From NCBI RefSeq assembly GCF_905397435.1, contig NZ_CAJPVI010000004.1, forward strand, positions 1 through 64,000: 64,000 nt of DNA, written 5' to 3'. Position 1 is the first letter of the stretch; the number at the start of each line of letters is the position of its first letter. The notes beneath the pieces are model-generated. The model saw nothing but the letters and a program-made list of their open reading frames with translations. It made no database searches and was not told the origin of the DNA. Source of the stretch: Cupriavidus numazuensis. GTDB taxonomy: Bacteria > Pseudomonadota > Gammaproteobacteria > Burkholderiales > Burkholderiaceae. Position numbers and translations under genes: made by a program. Below, piece by piece: positions 45,627-54,339 of this stretch.

Positions 45627-45950
45627 TTATGCCGACGAGGCACACCGGCCGGCAACGATGGCGCTCGCCATCCTGCCTGCCACCTCCACCTTCATTTCGC
45701 TGCGCGGATAAGCCTTGCAGGCCAGCGCAAAGCCTTCGCGCTGCTCCTGTTCGCTCAGCACCGCGCGGCTCGCCTTTTGCTGTGTGAAGCTGCCCGACAG
45801 CACCCTGACCTTGCACACACCGCAACCGCCATTGCGGCAGCCCACCGCAATTCCCTTGCGGCCAAGCTGCTCCATGGCACGCAGGACGCTGCTGTCTTCC
45901 CCACAAGCAAAGACTTCACCCGTGTTCTCGATCGTGATCTGATGCCGCAT
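45627..45950 (-). CDS. Plant-type [2Fe-2S] ferredoxin, XylT/NahT-like
   Basis: A 107-residue ferredoxin with cluster ligands Cys38, Cys43, Cys46 (CRNGGCGVC) and Cys78 (ALAC). Ferredoxins encoded just before catechol 2,3-dioxygenase (XylT, NahT, DmpQ) re-reduce the active-site iron of an inactivated dioxygenase; the position here is the same. The ATG at 45950 begins the ferredoxin fold. It lies 38 bp after the transporter gene. Confidence 0.9.
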   Translation of the reverse strand: MRHQITIENTGEVFACGEDSSVLRAMEQLGRKGIAVGCRNGGCGVCKVRVLSGSFTQQKASRAVLSEQEQREGFALACKAYPRSEMKVEVAGRMASAIVAGRCASSA

Positions 45951-45988
45951 CAAGCCCTCGCTCGCCGCGCCATGCGGCGCGGCCGGTG

Positions 45989-47368
45989 CTATGCCTTCAC
46001 GTTGGCGCCGACGCCCTGTACACCGTGCTGGACACCCGGCGCGCCGCCTTCGGCGATATGCATCGATGCCGAGCGCTTGTGGTTGATCAGCCCCGTTGCC
46101 ACTGCCGCCAGCAGCGCCGGAATGCCGATCGCCAGGAAGTTCTGCTGCAAGGGCAACTGCAGGCTGACCAGCATGCCGATCACGATCGGCGCCAGGATCG
46201 CCCCGGCGCGGCCCACGCCGAGCATCAGGCCGATGCCGGTCGAGCGGATCGACATGGGATAGAACTGGCCGGCATACGCGCTGTTGACGATCTGGGTACC
46301 GATGGTCGATGCCCCGGCGAGACCCACCAGCAGGTACAGCAGCTCGGTGGACACCTTGTATCCAAGCATCGAGATCGAGAATGCGGCGAGCACGTACATG
46401 ACAACCAGCACCCACTTGATGTGGAACTTGTCGGCCAGCCAGCCGCCGCCCACTGCGCCGATCATGGCGCCGAAGTTCAGGACCAGCACGAAGGTCAGCG
46501 CCGAACCGAGGCTGTAGCCTGCGCTCGCCATCAGCTTGGTCAGCCACGAGCTGAGCGAATAGACCATGAACAGGCAGATGAAGCAGGAGATCCAGAACAT
46601 CACCGTGCTGAAGCCACGGCCTTCGCCGAACAAGTGGCGGACGGGCGCACTGTCGACCTTGTCTTCGCTGGGCACGACGAAGCGATCATCCGCGCGCGGC
46701 ACGTAGGTCGGGTCCATCCTGCGGGCGATCCGTTGCAGCTCGTCGCGCCGGCCGCTCTTGATCAGGAAGGGGATCGACTCGGGCATCCACTTCAGGACCA
46801 GCGGAATCAGCAGCACCGGCATGCCTGCCGCGATGAACACCGACTGCCAGCCATATTGTTCGATCAGCCCCTTGCCCAGCAGGGCCGCCAGCATGCCGCC
46901 CACCGAATAGCCGCTGAACATCAGCGTGACCATGGTGCTGCGCACGCGGCGAGGCGAGTATTCCGTCATCTGCGCAATCACGTTCGGCATGACGCCGCCG
47001 ATGCCCACGCCGGCAATGAACCGTGTCACGCCGAACATGATGGGATCGGAGGTCAGGCCTGCCGCCGCGGTAAAGACGCTGAACAAGGCAATGCAGAGCG
47101 TAATCGCCCAGCGCCGCCCGATGCGGTCGGCGATGGTGCCGAGGAACACATTGCCGAACATCATGCCGAACAGCGCCGAGCTGACCATCAGGCCTGCCTT
47201 GGCCGGCTCGACACCCATTTCCTTCATGATCGAAGGCAGCGCAATGCCCGCCACGGCCAGGTCGTAGCCGTCGAAGACGATGATCAACGCACACCAGAAC
47301 AGCACGGCGTAGTGAAAGCCATTGAGCTTCGCTTCGTCAGCAAGCGCGTGTAGGTCTATTTGCCGCAT
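45989..47368 (-). CDS. Aromatic acid:H+ symporter (MFS, BenK/PcaK-like)
   Basis: A 459-residue twelve-helix transporter of the AAHS family. FDGYDLAVAGIALPSIMKEMG in TM1 carries the conserved D-G-Y-D motif, and GTIADRIGRRWAITLCI is the MFS loop 2-3 signature; WLADKFHIKWVLV is its repeat in the second half. The family imports benzoate, 4-hydroxybenzoate and related acids, here probably anthranilate or a derivative. It is the first gene of the meta-cleavage block, with a leader of about 280 nt from the predicted promoter. Confidence 0.9.
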   Translation of the reverse strand: MRQIDLHALADEAKLNGFHYAVLFWCALIIVFDGYDLAVAGIALPSIMKEMGVEPAKAGLMVSSALFGMMFGNVFLGTIADRIGRRWAITLCIALFSVFTAAAGLTSDPIMFGVTRFIAGVGIGGVMPNVIAQMTEYSPRRVRSTMVTLMFSGYSVGGMLAALLGKGLIEQYGWQSVFIAAGMPVLLIPLVLKWMPESIPFLIKSGRRDELQRIARRMDPTYVPRADDRFVVPSEDKVDSAPVRHLFGEGRGFSTVMFWISCFICLFMVYSLSSWLTKLMASAGYSLGSALTFVLVLNFGAMIGAVGGGWLADKFHIKWVLVVMYVLAAFSISMLGYKVSTELLYLLVGLAGASTIGTQIVNSAYAGQFYPMSIRSTGIGLMLGVGRAGAILAPIVIGMLVSLQLPLQQNFLAIGIPALLAAVATGLINHKRSASMHIAEGGAPGVQHGVQGVGANVKA

Positions 47369-47653
47369 GGAAACCTCGTTCGTAGTTAAGGCTTGGGGTC
47401 AGACACAGGACGTCAACCGGTGTCTGCGCATTGACTGGCTTGCTGGTCCCGGTCGGCAACGCTCGTCTCCGGTATCGGGATCGCCACCGCGGGTTCACTT
47501 GTGTGTAGCCGCACGTCGCAGGGCAACACCGCGCGGGGCACGCAGCGCGCTGCCACATCGAAACCCGCACACCGGTACCAGGGATCACGCTGGTGCCGCG
47601 CCCGCCTGGCAAGGGGTGCATGCCATCGAGGTTTGTGGGGTTGGTGTGAGGCA

Positions 47654-47788
47654 AGTCTAGGAACGCGGCGCCGTCGCGGCTATCCGGATATTGCAGGCGC
47701 CGCCCATGGTTCCGTCCGCTTTTTGCGCAATGGCCCATGGCTGTCCGGCGTTTGCACGCACACCGTGTTGCGCTGTCCGGTTCTTGCA
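47654..47788 (-). promoter_or_regulatory. Predicted promoter with four-site AraC/XylS-like operator (transporter operon)
   Basis: Reading the minus strand, sites are TGCAAGAACCGGACA (47774-47788), TGCAAACGCCGGACA (47742-47756), CGCAAAAAGCGGACG (47713-47727) and TGCAATATCCGGATA (47681-47695). A TAGACT -10 box at 47659-47654 follows after 21 bp. Start-to-start spacings are 32, 29 and 32 bp. The proximal site overlaps the -35 position, as in XylS-activated promoters, so activator dependence is expected. Confidence 0.7.
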
Positions 47789-48008
47789 TCGCGCGGCTCG
47801 CCCGGCGCGTGCGCGCGGGCGCACGCAAGCGCTCTGCAAGGGTTTACACCGGACGGGTTAACACCGAATGGGGGCTGTGCAGGGCGCTCTGGCGCCGATG
47901 CGGCAGGCCTGGCCGGGCTGCGGCAGTCCGTTGGTGACCACCGTGCACGGCCAGGGAGTGCGCCTTCGCGCTGTACGTGCAGGACGAAGTACGGGTTGCG
48001 CATCCTTG

Positions 48009-48082
48009 CGCAAGAAGCGGACGGAACTCCGTGGCCTGCGTGCAATATCCGGATAGCCGCGCAACGCTCCTGTTTCTAGACT
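48009..48082 (+). promoter_or_regulatory. Predicted promoter with two-site AraC/XylS-like operator (antCAB operon)
   Basis: Sites CGCAAGAAGCGGACG (48009-48023) and TGCAATATCCGGATA (48041-48055) lie 32 bp apart, followed 21 bp later by TAGACT (48077-48082). Sequence and spacing match the inverted copy at the transporter promoter. The predicted leader to antC is about 58 nt. Confidence 0.7.
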
Positions 48083-48146
48083 TCGGCTTACATCTGCGCG
48101 CCCCCTCAGCGCAGCACCGAGGCTAGAGAAGAATGGAGACCAGGCA

Positions 48147-49166
48147 ATGAGCTACAACATCGCGCTCAATTTCGAAGACGGTGTCACCCGCTTCATCAAC
48201 TGCAGTGGCGCCGAATCCGTGGTGGACGCCGCGTACCGCCAGGGCATCAACATCCCGATGGACTGCCGCGAGGGAGCCTGCTCCACCTGCAAGTGCCGCG
48301 TGGAAACCGGGACCTACTCGCTCGGCGACTATATCGAGGATGCACTCAGCAAGGAGGAAGCGACCAGCGGGTACGCGCTGGCCTGCCAGATGCGGCCCAA
48401 GTCGGACTGCGTGGTGCTGATCCCCACCGGGTCCGCCGCGTGCAATACGAAGCAGGAAAGCTATGCGACCCGGATTGCCGAGGTGCGCCGGCTCTCCGAC
48501 AGCACCTTCTCGCTGGTGCTCGAGGGCGATGCGTTGAAAGGGCTGGAGTTCCTGCCTGGCCAGTATGCCAACCTGCAGGTTCCCGGCGAGGAGCAGCACC
48601 ACCGCGCCTATTCGTTCAGCACCATGAACGGCGGCCGCGACAGCGTGTCTTTCCTCATCCGCAATGTGCCCGGCGGCCTCATGAGCAATTTCCTGCGCGA
48701 GCGCGCCCAGCCGGGCACCGCGCTGACCATGACCGGACCGTTCGGCAGCTTCTACCTGCGCCCGCGCGTGCGTCCGATCCTGATGCTTGCCGGCGGCACC
48801 GGTCTTGCGCCGTTCCTTGCCATGCTCGACAAGATCGTCGCGGAAGGCGGCAGTCCTTATCCGATCCATCTGCTCTATGGCGTCAACACGGATCGCGACA
48901 TCGTCGAAGTCGAACGACTGGAAGCATTCACGCATCTGCTCCCCAATTTCACCTTCGCGGTCTGCGTGGTCGATGCCAACAGCGCACAGCCGAAGAAAGG
49001 GTATGTCACGCACCATATCGAGCCGTCCCATCTCAACGAGGGCGAGGTCGACATCTACTTGTGCGGGCCGCCTCCGATGGTCGAAGCCGTGGCGCAGCAC
49101 CTGCGCGATGTAGACGTGAAATCGGCTTCGTTCCACTTCGAGAAGTTCTCGGCCAGCATCAGCTAG
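48147..49166 (+). CDS. antC: Anthranilate dioxygenase reductase component
   Basis: A 339-residue reductase of the BenC/AntC class. The N-terminal plant-type [2Fe-2S] domain has CREGACSTCKC and a distal ALAC. FAD-binding (HHRAYSFSTMNGG) and NAD-binding (LMLAGGTGLAPFLAML; YLCGPPPMVEAV) domains follow. It moves electrons from NADH to the oxygenase. Assignment as AntC rather than BenC rests on the neighbouring AntA-type large subunit. GGAG lies 8 nt before the ATG, and it is the first gene of the divergent operon. Confidence 0.85.
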   Translation: MSYNIALNFEDGVTRFINCSGAESVVDAAYRQGINIPMDCREGACSTCKCRVETGTYSLGDYIEDALSKEEATSGYALACQMRPKSDCVVLIPTGSAACNTKQESYATRIAEVRRLSDSTFSLVLEGDALKGLEFLPGQYANLQVPGEEQHHRAYSFSTMNGGRDSVSFLIRNVPGGLMSNFLRERAQPGTALTMTGPFGSFYLRPRVRPILMLAGGTGLAPFLAMLDKIVAEGGSPYPIHLLYGVNTDRDIVEVERLEAFTHLLPNFTFAVCVVDANSAQPKKGYVTHHIEPSHLNEGEVDIYLCGPPPMVEAVAQHLRDVDVKSASFHFEKFSASIS

Positions 49167-49260
49167 CGCGCATTGCGCCACTGACAGACAACGCCCTGCC
49201 CCGAAACGCATCGCCGCGGCGGCCAGCTTCCGCCGGCGGCCCCAGGCAAGAAACACGCCG

Positions 49261-49701
49261 ATGACTACACCCACTGGCTTCCACTGGGACGACCGCTACC
49301 TGATCGGAAATCAGGCGATCGATCACGTCCACCACGAATTCGCCGCGTTGCTTGACACGCTGCTCACCGCCGACGATGCGACATTCCCCGCGGCGCTCGA
49401 TGCCTTTGCCTGTCATACCGAGGCGCATTTCGAGCTCGAACAGGACCTGATGGAGCGGTACGCCTTCCCCGCCCGCGACTGCCATGTCGAGGAGCACGAC
49501 AAGGTGCTGGCCTCGATCCGGGAAGTACAGGCGCTGGTCGCCGGTGGCGATCTCGAAGTGGGCCGCGAGCTGGCCCAGGCGCTCGCTGACTGGTTTCCAG
49601 GCCACTCCGACTACCTGGATTCCGCCCTCGCCATCTGGATCGTCAAGAAGACCGCAAACGGCGCGCCGGTGGTACTGCGGCGCTCGATGCAGCGAACCTG
49701 A
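49261..49701 (+). CDS. Bacteriohemerythrin inside the dioxygenase operon
   Basis: A 146-residue hemerythrin-fold protein. Candidate di-iron ligands are His in DHVHHEF, His and Glu in CHTEAHFELEQDL, His in CHVEEHDKV and the final His-Asp of HSDYLD. Such proteins bind O2 reversibly. It is encoded between antC (94 bp before) and antA (65 bp after), so delivery of oxygen to the dioxygenase or scavenging around it is a reasonable but untested inference. Confidence 0.85.
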   Translation: MTTPTGFHWDDRYLIGNQAIDHVHHEFAALLDTLLTADDATFPAALDAFACHTEAHFELEQDLMERYAFPARDCHVEEHDKVLASIREVQALVAGGDLEVGRELAQALADWFPGHSDYLDSALAIWIVKKTANGAPVVLRRSMQRT

Positions 49702-49766
49702 CCTCGCGAGGCGGCGACCAGCGCCGCCGATCGCTTCACCCACATCGCCCGTCCATAGGAGACAGC

Positions 49767-51164
49767 ATGACCACCATCGCCAGAACCGCCAAAGAGTGGC
49801 GGGATTTCGTCACAGGATGCCTGGACTTCCGTCCGGAAGAACGCGTCTATCGTGTCGCGCGGGCCATGTTCACCGAGCCCGAGCTGTTCGATCTCGAGAT
49901 GGAACTGATCTTCGAGAAGAGCTGGATCTACGCCTGCCATGAAAGCGAAATCCCCAAGCCGCACGACTATGTCACCATGCAGGCCGGCCGGCAGCCGCTC
50001 ATCATCACCCGCGGCGCCAACGGCGACCTCAACGCGCTGGTCAACGCCTGCGCGCACCGCGGCGCTACGCTGACGCGCGTCAGCGCCGGGCACCAGTCCA
50101 CCTTCGTGTGCTCGTTCCACGCGTGGACGTTCCGCTCGGACGGCAAGCTGCTCAAGGTGAAGGCGCCTTCCGAGTACCCGGAAGGCTTCGACCTTTCCAG
50201 CCGCAACCTGAAGAAGGCGCGTATCGAAAGCTACAAGGGCTTCGTCTTCGTCAATCTCGACACCGAGGGCACCAGCTCGCTGGAAGACCAGCTCGGCGAT
50301 GCCAAGGTGTTCCTGGACCTGATGGTCGCCCAATCGCCGACCGGCGAGCTCGAGGTACTGCCTGGCAAAGGCCACTACACCTACGCGGGCAACTGGAAGC
50401 TGCAGAACGAAAACGGCCTGGACGGCTACCACGTCAGCACCGTGCACTACAACTACGTAGCAACGGTGACGCACCGCATGGAGATCAATGCCAAGAAGGG
50501 TGCGGACATGAACAACACGCTGGACTACCGCAAGCTCGGTGCCGGCGACGCGGCCACCGACGACGGCTGGTTCTCGTTCCCCAATGGCCACAGCGTGCTG
50601 TTCAGCGAAATGCCCAATCCCGAGGTGCGCCCGGGCTACGCGACCATCATGCCGCGCCTCGTCGAAGAGTACGGCCAGCAGAAGGCCGAATGGATGATGA
50701 ACCGGCTGCGCAACCTGAACATCTATCCGAGCCTGTTCTTCATGGACCAGATCAGCTCGCAACTGCGCATCATCCGCCCGGTCGCCTGGAACAAGACGCA
50801 GATCCTCAGCCAGTGCATCGGCGTCAAGGGCGAATCGGACAAGGACCGGGAGAACCGCATCCGCCAGTTCGAGGACTTCTTCAACGTATCCGGCATGGGT
50901 ACGCCGGATGACCTGACCGAGTTCCGGGAGGCCCAGCGCGGCTTCCAGGGCCGCGTGGAGAAGTGGAACGATATCTCGCGCGGCTGCGACAAGTGGATCA
51001 CGGGCACCACGCCCAACGCCGAGACGCTCGGCATCAGGCCAAGCCTGACGGGCGCCGAACTGACGCACGAAGGCTTGTACGCGAACCAGCACAGCGCCTG
51101 GCGCGATGCCCTCGTCAAGGGACTGGACGCAAAGATCAGCAATGAGGAAGGAGCGATGAAATGA
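49767..51164 (+). CDS. antA: Anthranilate 1,2-dioxygenase large subunit
   Basis: A 465-residue Rieske oxygenase alpha subunit that converts anthranilate to catechol with loss of CO2 and ammonia. The Rieske cluster is CAHRG...CSFHAW, and mononuclear iron ligands include the two His of GLDGYHVSTVHYNY. The N-terminal segment (CLDFRPEERVYRVARAMFTEPELFDLEMELIFEKSWIYACHE) resembles AntA more than BenA/XylX, from recall of those sequences. It overlaps antB by 4 bp. Benzoate-type activity cannot be excluded from sequence alone. Confidence 0.85.
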   Translation: MTTIARTAKEWRDFVTGCLDFRPEERVYRVARAMFTEPELFDLEMELIFEKSWIYACHESEIPKPHDYVTMQAGRQPLIITRGANGDLNALVNACAHRGATLTRVSAGHQSTFVCSFHAWTFRSDGKLLKVKAPSEYPEGFDLSSRNLKKARIESYKGFVFVNLDTEGTSSLEDQLGDAKVFLDLMVAQSPTGELEVLPGKGHYTYAGNWKLQNENGLDGYHVSTVHYNYVATVTHRMEINAKKGADMNNTLDYRKLGAGDAATDDGWFSFPNGHSVLFSEMPNPEVRPGYATIMPRLVEEYGQQKAEWMMNRLRNLNIYPSLFFMDQISSQLRIIRPVAWNKTQILSQCIGVKGESDKDRENRIRQFEDFFNVSGMGTPDDLTEFREAQRGFQGRVEKWNDISRGCDKWITGTTPNAETLGIRPSLTGAELTHEGLYANQHSAWRDALVKGLDAKISNEEGAMK

Positions 51165-51652
51165 GGTCAGACTTGCAACAGAGCGTGGAGCAGTTCCTGT
51201 ACCGCAAGGCGGAACTGTGCGACCAGCGCCAATGGGTGGACTACCTGGAGCTGTTTGACGAGAACGCTGAATTCCACATTCCGCAGTGGGACTCCGAGCA
51301 TGTCTATACCACCGACCCGAAGCGCGGCATGTCGCTGATGTACTACGCGGACCGCACGGGCCTGGAAGACCGGGTGTTCCGTATCGGCACCGGCAAGTCG
51401 GCGGCGTCGACCCCGCTGCCGCGCACGCTGCACCAGGTCAGCAACGTGACGATCCAGGAAGTGTCGGACTCGCAACTGGAAGCCCGGGCCAAGTGGGTGA
51501 CCCACGTTTACCGGTTTGGACAGTCTTCCTATTTCTATGGCAATGTCACCTATCTGCTGAAACCGGTCGGCTTCAGCTGGCTGATCCTGAAGAAGCATGT
51601 GGTGCTTCTCAACGACACCATCGATTCGGTGCTCGACTTCTACCACGTGTAA
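51161..51652 (+). CDS. antB: Anthranilate 1,2-dioxygenase small subunit
   Basis: A 163-residue beta subunit of a ring-hydroxylating dioxygenase (SnoaL-like cone fold). VEQFLYRKAELCDQRQWVDYLELFDENAEFHIPQWD at the N-terminus and SSYFYGNVTYLLKP with ILKKHVVLLNDTIDSVLDFYHV at the C-terminus are typical of BenB/AntB. It has a structural role in the alpha3-beta3 oxygenase. Its ATG overlaps the antA stop (ATGA). Confidence 0.9.
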   Translation: MRSDLQQSVEQFLYRKAELCDQRQWVDYLELFDENAEFHIPQWDSEHVYTTDPKRGMSLMYYADRTGLEDRVFRIGTGKSAASTPLPRTLHQVSNVTIQEVSDSQLEARAKWVTHVYRFGQSSYFYGNVTYLLKPVGFSWLILKKHVVLLNDTIDSVLDFYHV

Positions 51653-51852
51653 GCCGCGCGTATCACACCGGGGCGGCGCGCCACATGGCCCGCCCTGTCC
51701 GCCCTTCAACCCGTGCGACGGTGCCGCACCACTACCCCGGTTGCTCGACCTGCACCGCCAGACAAAACAAGTACGACAAGTGGCAATCGCCCCCTCTTCG
51801 ATCCATCGGGTCAGCAAGGGAGCATCAAAACTAAGCCACGTCAGGAGGAAAC

Positions 51853-52866
51853 ATGTCTTTGTCCCCAAAGGCGCTGGCGCTTTCCGCACTGTATCGGAAC
51901 TGCCTGTTCGCATCCGATGCCCACGTGGACGCGCACGAACACGTTGCCAACGAGCTGGCCGACCATGTCTTGCGCTGGAAGCACGGCGCCCCGGATTCGG
52001 CGATGTTCAAGGGTGAACTCAATCACCTGAGAATGTATGTGCTGCGCTATGGCGCAGGCGTGGAAGTCACGCCGAGGCCGTTCGACGACTTCTCGCTGGT
52101 CCACACCTCGCTCTCGGGCGGCGTCGAGATTGAATGCGACGGCCATACGCTGAGCGTGGCAGAAGGACGCACCGCGGTGCTGGCGCCCAAGCGCCGCATT
52201 CGCCTGCGGTGGCTGCCCGGCACCCAGCAACTGATCGTGCGGGTGCCGAACGTGCTGATGGAACTCGTCGCCAGCCCGGAGCGGGCCGAGGCCGGCCTGG
52301 TGCCTGGATTCATGCTGCCGCGCAGCCTGGGCTCGCAATGGGACCTGATCGCGCAATCGCTGCTGAACATCCTGTCGATGCCGGGCGATACGCCCGCCAA
52401 GCAGGACTGGGTCGAGCATTTCGAACGCAACCTTGCCCTCTTCATCCTCGCGCACCAGCCCGACCGGCCCGAGGACACGATGAGCCTGCAGCGCCCGCCG
52501 CATCCGGTGCTGCCCGGCAACGCCGGGGCTTCCGGCGGCGGCATCAAGCAACTCGACGCCGTGCTTGAATACATGGACTCCCGCCTGTGCGCGCCGATCT
52601 CGCTGGAGGATCTGGCACGCGTGGCCGGCGTCAGCTATCGCACGCTCAATGCCCTGTGCCATCGCTACTATGGCGCCACGCCCATGGAGCTGCTGCGCAA
52701 TATACGGCTCGACGCCGTGCGGGCCAGGCTGCTGGTCGACCCCACCGCGAGCATCACCGAAACCGCACTGGCATTCGGCTTCGGCCACCTGGGACGGTTC
52801 GCCAACTACTACCACCAACGATTCATGGAGTTGCCGCGCGATACGCAAAAACGGCTGGAAGGCTGA
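51853..52866 (+). CDS. AraC/XylS-family activator, AntR-like (paralog 2)
   Basis: A 337-residue regulator with an AraC-binding-like N-terminal domain and a C-terminal double helix-turn-helix ([53 protein letters not shown]). AGGAGG lies 6 nt before the ATG. It sits downstream of antB in the same direction (200-bp gap) and is the best candidate to bind the XylS-like sites in this window, by analogy with AraC-type AntR/BenR/AndR regulators. It is a full-length paralog of the protein at 31954. Confidence 0.88.
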   Translation: MSLSPKALALSALYRNCLFASDAHVDAHEHVANELADHVLRWKHGAPDSAMFKGELNHLRMYVLRYGAGVEVTPRPFDDFSLVHTSLSGGVEIECDGHTLSVAEGRTAVLAPKRRIRLRWLPGTQQLIVRVPNVLMELVASPERAEAGLVPGFMLPRSLGSQWDLIAQSLLNILSMPGDTPAKQDWVEHFERNLALFILAHQPDRPEDTMSLQRPPHPVLPGNAGASGGGIKQLDAVLEYMDSRLCAPISLEDLARVAGVSYRTLNALCHRYYGATPMELLRNIRLDAVRARLLVDPTASITETALAFGFGHLGRFANYYHQRFMELPRDTQKRLEG

Positions 52867-52906
52867 TTCCGGCCGCGGCACCCGACCATACCAGACTGGA
52901 GAAGTC

Positions 52907-53737
52907 ATGCAGCACGTCTACCGGCACATGGACCGTCCGATGCTGGACGCCGCCTACAACAACACCAAGGCCGTCCGCGATTTCCCAGGCGTCTACGCCG
53001 GCTTCCAGAGCCGCAGCGCAGCGCTCTACGCGCGACGGCCATGCCGGCGCGATCTCGCCTACGGACCGGGGCCGCGCCAGCACTTCGACTGGTTCCCCGC
53101 GGAACTTGCCGATGCGCCCGTATTCGTCTTCATCCACGGCGGATACTGGCAGAACTGCACGAAGGAAGATTTCGCCTTCGTGGCCGAAGGGCCGCTGGCG
53201 CTCGGCTTTCACGTGGTCCTGGCCGAATACACGCTGGCCCCTGAAGCCTCGATGACGCAGATCGTCGCGGAGATCGGCAGCCTCATCGACCACCTGGCTG
53301 CGGATCGTTCCGCGCTGGGCATCGCCGGCAGTCCGATCTGCCTGAGCGGACATTCCGCCGGCGGGCATCTCACCGCCATGTACCGTTCGCACCCGGCGGT
53401 CACGCACGCCATGCCAATCAGCGCGCTAGTCGATTTGGAGCCGATCAGCCTATGCTGGCTCAATGACAAGCTGCAGCTGACCGGCGAGGAGATCGAACGC
53501 TTCAGCCCGATCCGTCACATCAAGGCCGGAGTGCCCACGCTGGTCACGGTGGGTGCTGCCGAACTGCCCGAACTCGTCAGGCATTCGCGCGAATATGCCG
53601 CTGCCTGCGAGGCCTTTGGCGAATCCGTCAGGTACCTGCCCGTCGACGGTTGCGACCACTTTTCGGTGCTGGAAGAGCTTGCCTTGCCCGATGGCAGCCA
53701 GATGCACGCACTGGCCGGGCTCATCCACGCACGCTAG
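52907..53737 (+). CDS. Arylformamidase-like alpha/beta hydrolase (copy 1)
   Basis: A 276-residue alpha/beta hydrolase. HGGYW is the oxyanion-hole motif of kynurenine formamidases and esterases of that clan, and SGHSAGGHL holds the nucleophilic Ser. [12 protein letters not shown] supplies the catalytic His. Beside anthranilate dioxygenase genes, hydrolysis of N-formylanthranilate, N-formylkynurenine or another N-acyl anthranilate is plausible. It follows the AraC gene by 40 bp with GGAGAAG before the ATG. A second copy is at 56769. Confidence 0.85.
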   Translation: MQHVYRHMDRPMLDAAYNNTKAVRDFPGVYAGFQSRSAALYARRPCRRDLAYGPGPRQHFDWFPAELADAPVFVFIHGGYWQNCTKEDFAFVAEGPLALGFHVVLAEYTLAPEASMTQIVAEIGSLIDHLAADRSALGIAGSPICLSGHSAGGHLTAMYRSHPAVTHAMPISALVDLEPISLCWLNDKLQLTGEEIERFSPIRHIKAGVPTLVTVGAAELPELVRHSREYAAACEAFGESVRYLPVDGCDHFSVLEELALPDGSQMHALAGLIHAR

Positions 53738-53745
53738 CGCGGCTT

Positions 53746-53773
53746 GCCGGCTTCACGACAACGTGAAGCCGGC
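53746..53773. terminator. Bidirectional terminator-like hairpin
   Basis: GCCGGCTTCACG at 53746-53757 pairs perfectly with CGTGAAGCCGGC at 53762-53773 around ACAA. It lies between the convergent ends of the hydrolase and GNAT genes. The missing T-tract lowers certainty. Confidence 0.55.
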
Positions 53774-53791
53774 GCTGTGACGAGAGGCCAG

Positions 53792-54292
53792 TCAACGCAA
53801 GATGCGCGGAAATTCGAAACACGCTTGTGTTTCGCCGCACGCGTGCACGAGACGCATGCCCGCCTTTCCCGCGATATGCAGCATCGCAGCGTTGCTCGAC
53901 AACAGGTGCATGCGCAAGTGGCCAATGCCTGATTGGCCACCACACGCAATGGCGTGCGCCAGCAGCATGGTCGCGACACCGCGCCCGCGCGCGCCGCGCA
54001 GCACCGAGATGGCGTACTCGGCGACGCGCGCCTTCGCTGCATCCGCGACGTTCGCGAAATGTCCCACCCCGACGAGTTCCCGCTGGTCGCCGCGAACACC
54101 GAACACAGTGTCGCGGCCAAAGTCGATGCGATCCACGTAAGCTTCGATCGTAGGGTTCTTCACCGGACAGTTGAAACGCAGCAGGCGATCGTTGTCATCA
54201 AGGGCCAGGAAATGCTGCAGCAATTCTGCGCGCGCATCGGGGCCCAGTTCGACAACTGAAATAGCAGAGCCGGCTCTTTGGGATCTGGACAT
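53792..54292 (-). CDS. GNAT-family acetyltransferase
   Basis: A 166-residue single-domain N-acetyltransferase. The acetyl-CoA pyrophosphate loop appears as RGARGRGVATMLLAHAI, preceded by AEYAISVL and followed by LLSSNAAMLHIAGKAGMRLV, as expected for the fold. The substrate is unknown. The ATG at 54292 (MSRSQRAG) is the first plausible start within a longer open frame. It lies between the convergent hydrolase and the porin on the same strand as the porin. Confidence 0.75.
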   Translation of the reverse strand: MSRSQRAGSAISVVELGPDARAELLQHFLALDDNDRLLRFNCPVKNPTIEAYVDRIDFGRDTVFGVRGDQRELVGVGHFANVADAAKARVAEYAISVLRGARGRGVATMLLAHAIACGGQSGIGHLRMHLLSSNAAMLHIAGKAGMRLVHACGETQACFEFPRILR

Positions 54293-54339
54293 GGTGACGA
54301 GAAGGCCTGCCTGCGACAGGCCGATCCGCGTTTCAATCG

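Larger units (their letters stand above)
47369..48146. other. Divergent control region between transporter and antCAB operons
   Basis: This 778-bp region contains two inverted copies of the same promoter architecture: one facing the transporter (47654-47788) and one facing antC (48009-48082). The stretch 47369-47650 is a long untranslated leader without a clear structure or small ORF. The core between the two promoters (47790-48008) holds degenerate TGCA elements at 47944 and 47978. Confidence 0.7.

Noticed and set aside
47944-47992. Additional operator sites upstream of the antC promoter
   Set aside because: TGCA elements at 47944 and 47978 lack the GGNTA half and do not keep the 29/32-bp spacing, so they were not counted as sites.
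49767-51652. Benzoate 1,2-dioxygenase (benAB) as the identity of the oxygenase
   Set aside because: The large-subunit N-terminus and length fit AntA better than BenA/XylX, no benD dehydrogenase follows, and formamidase-like genes are nearby. The benzoate option is kept only as a low-probability alternative.
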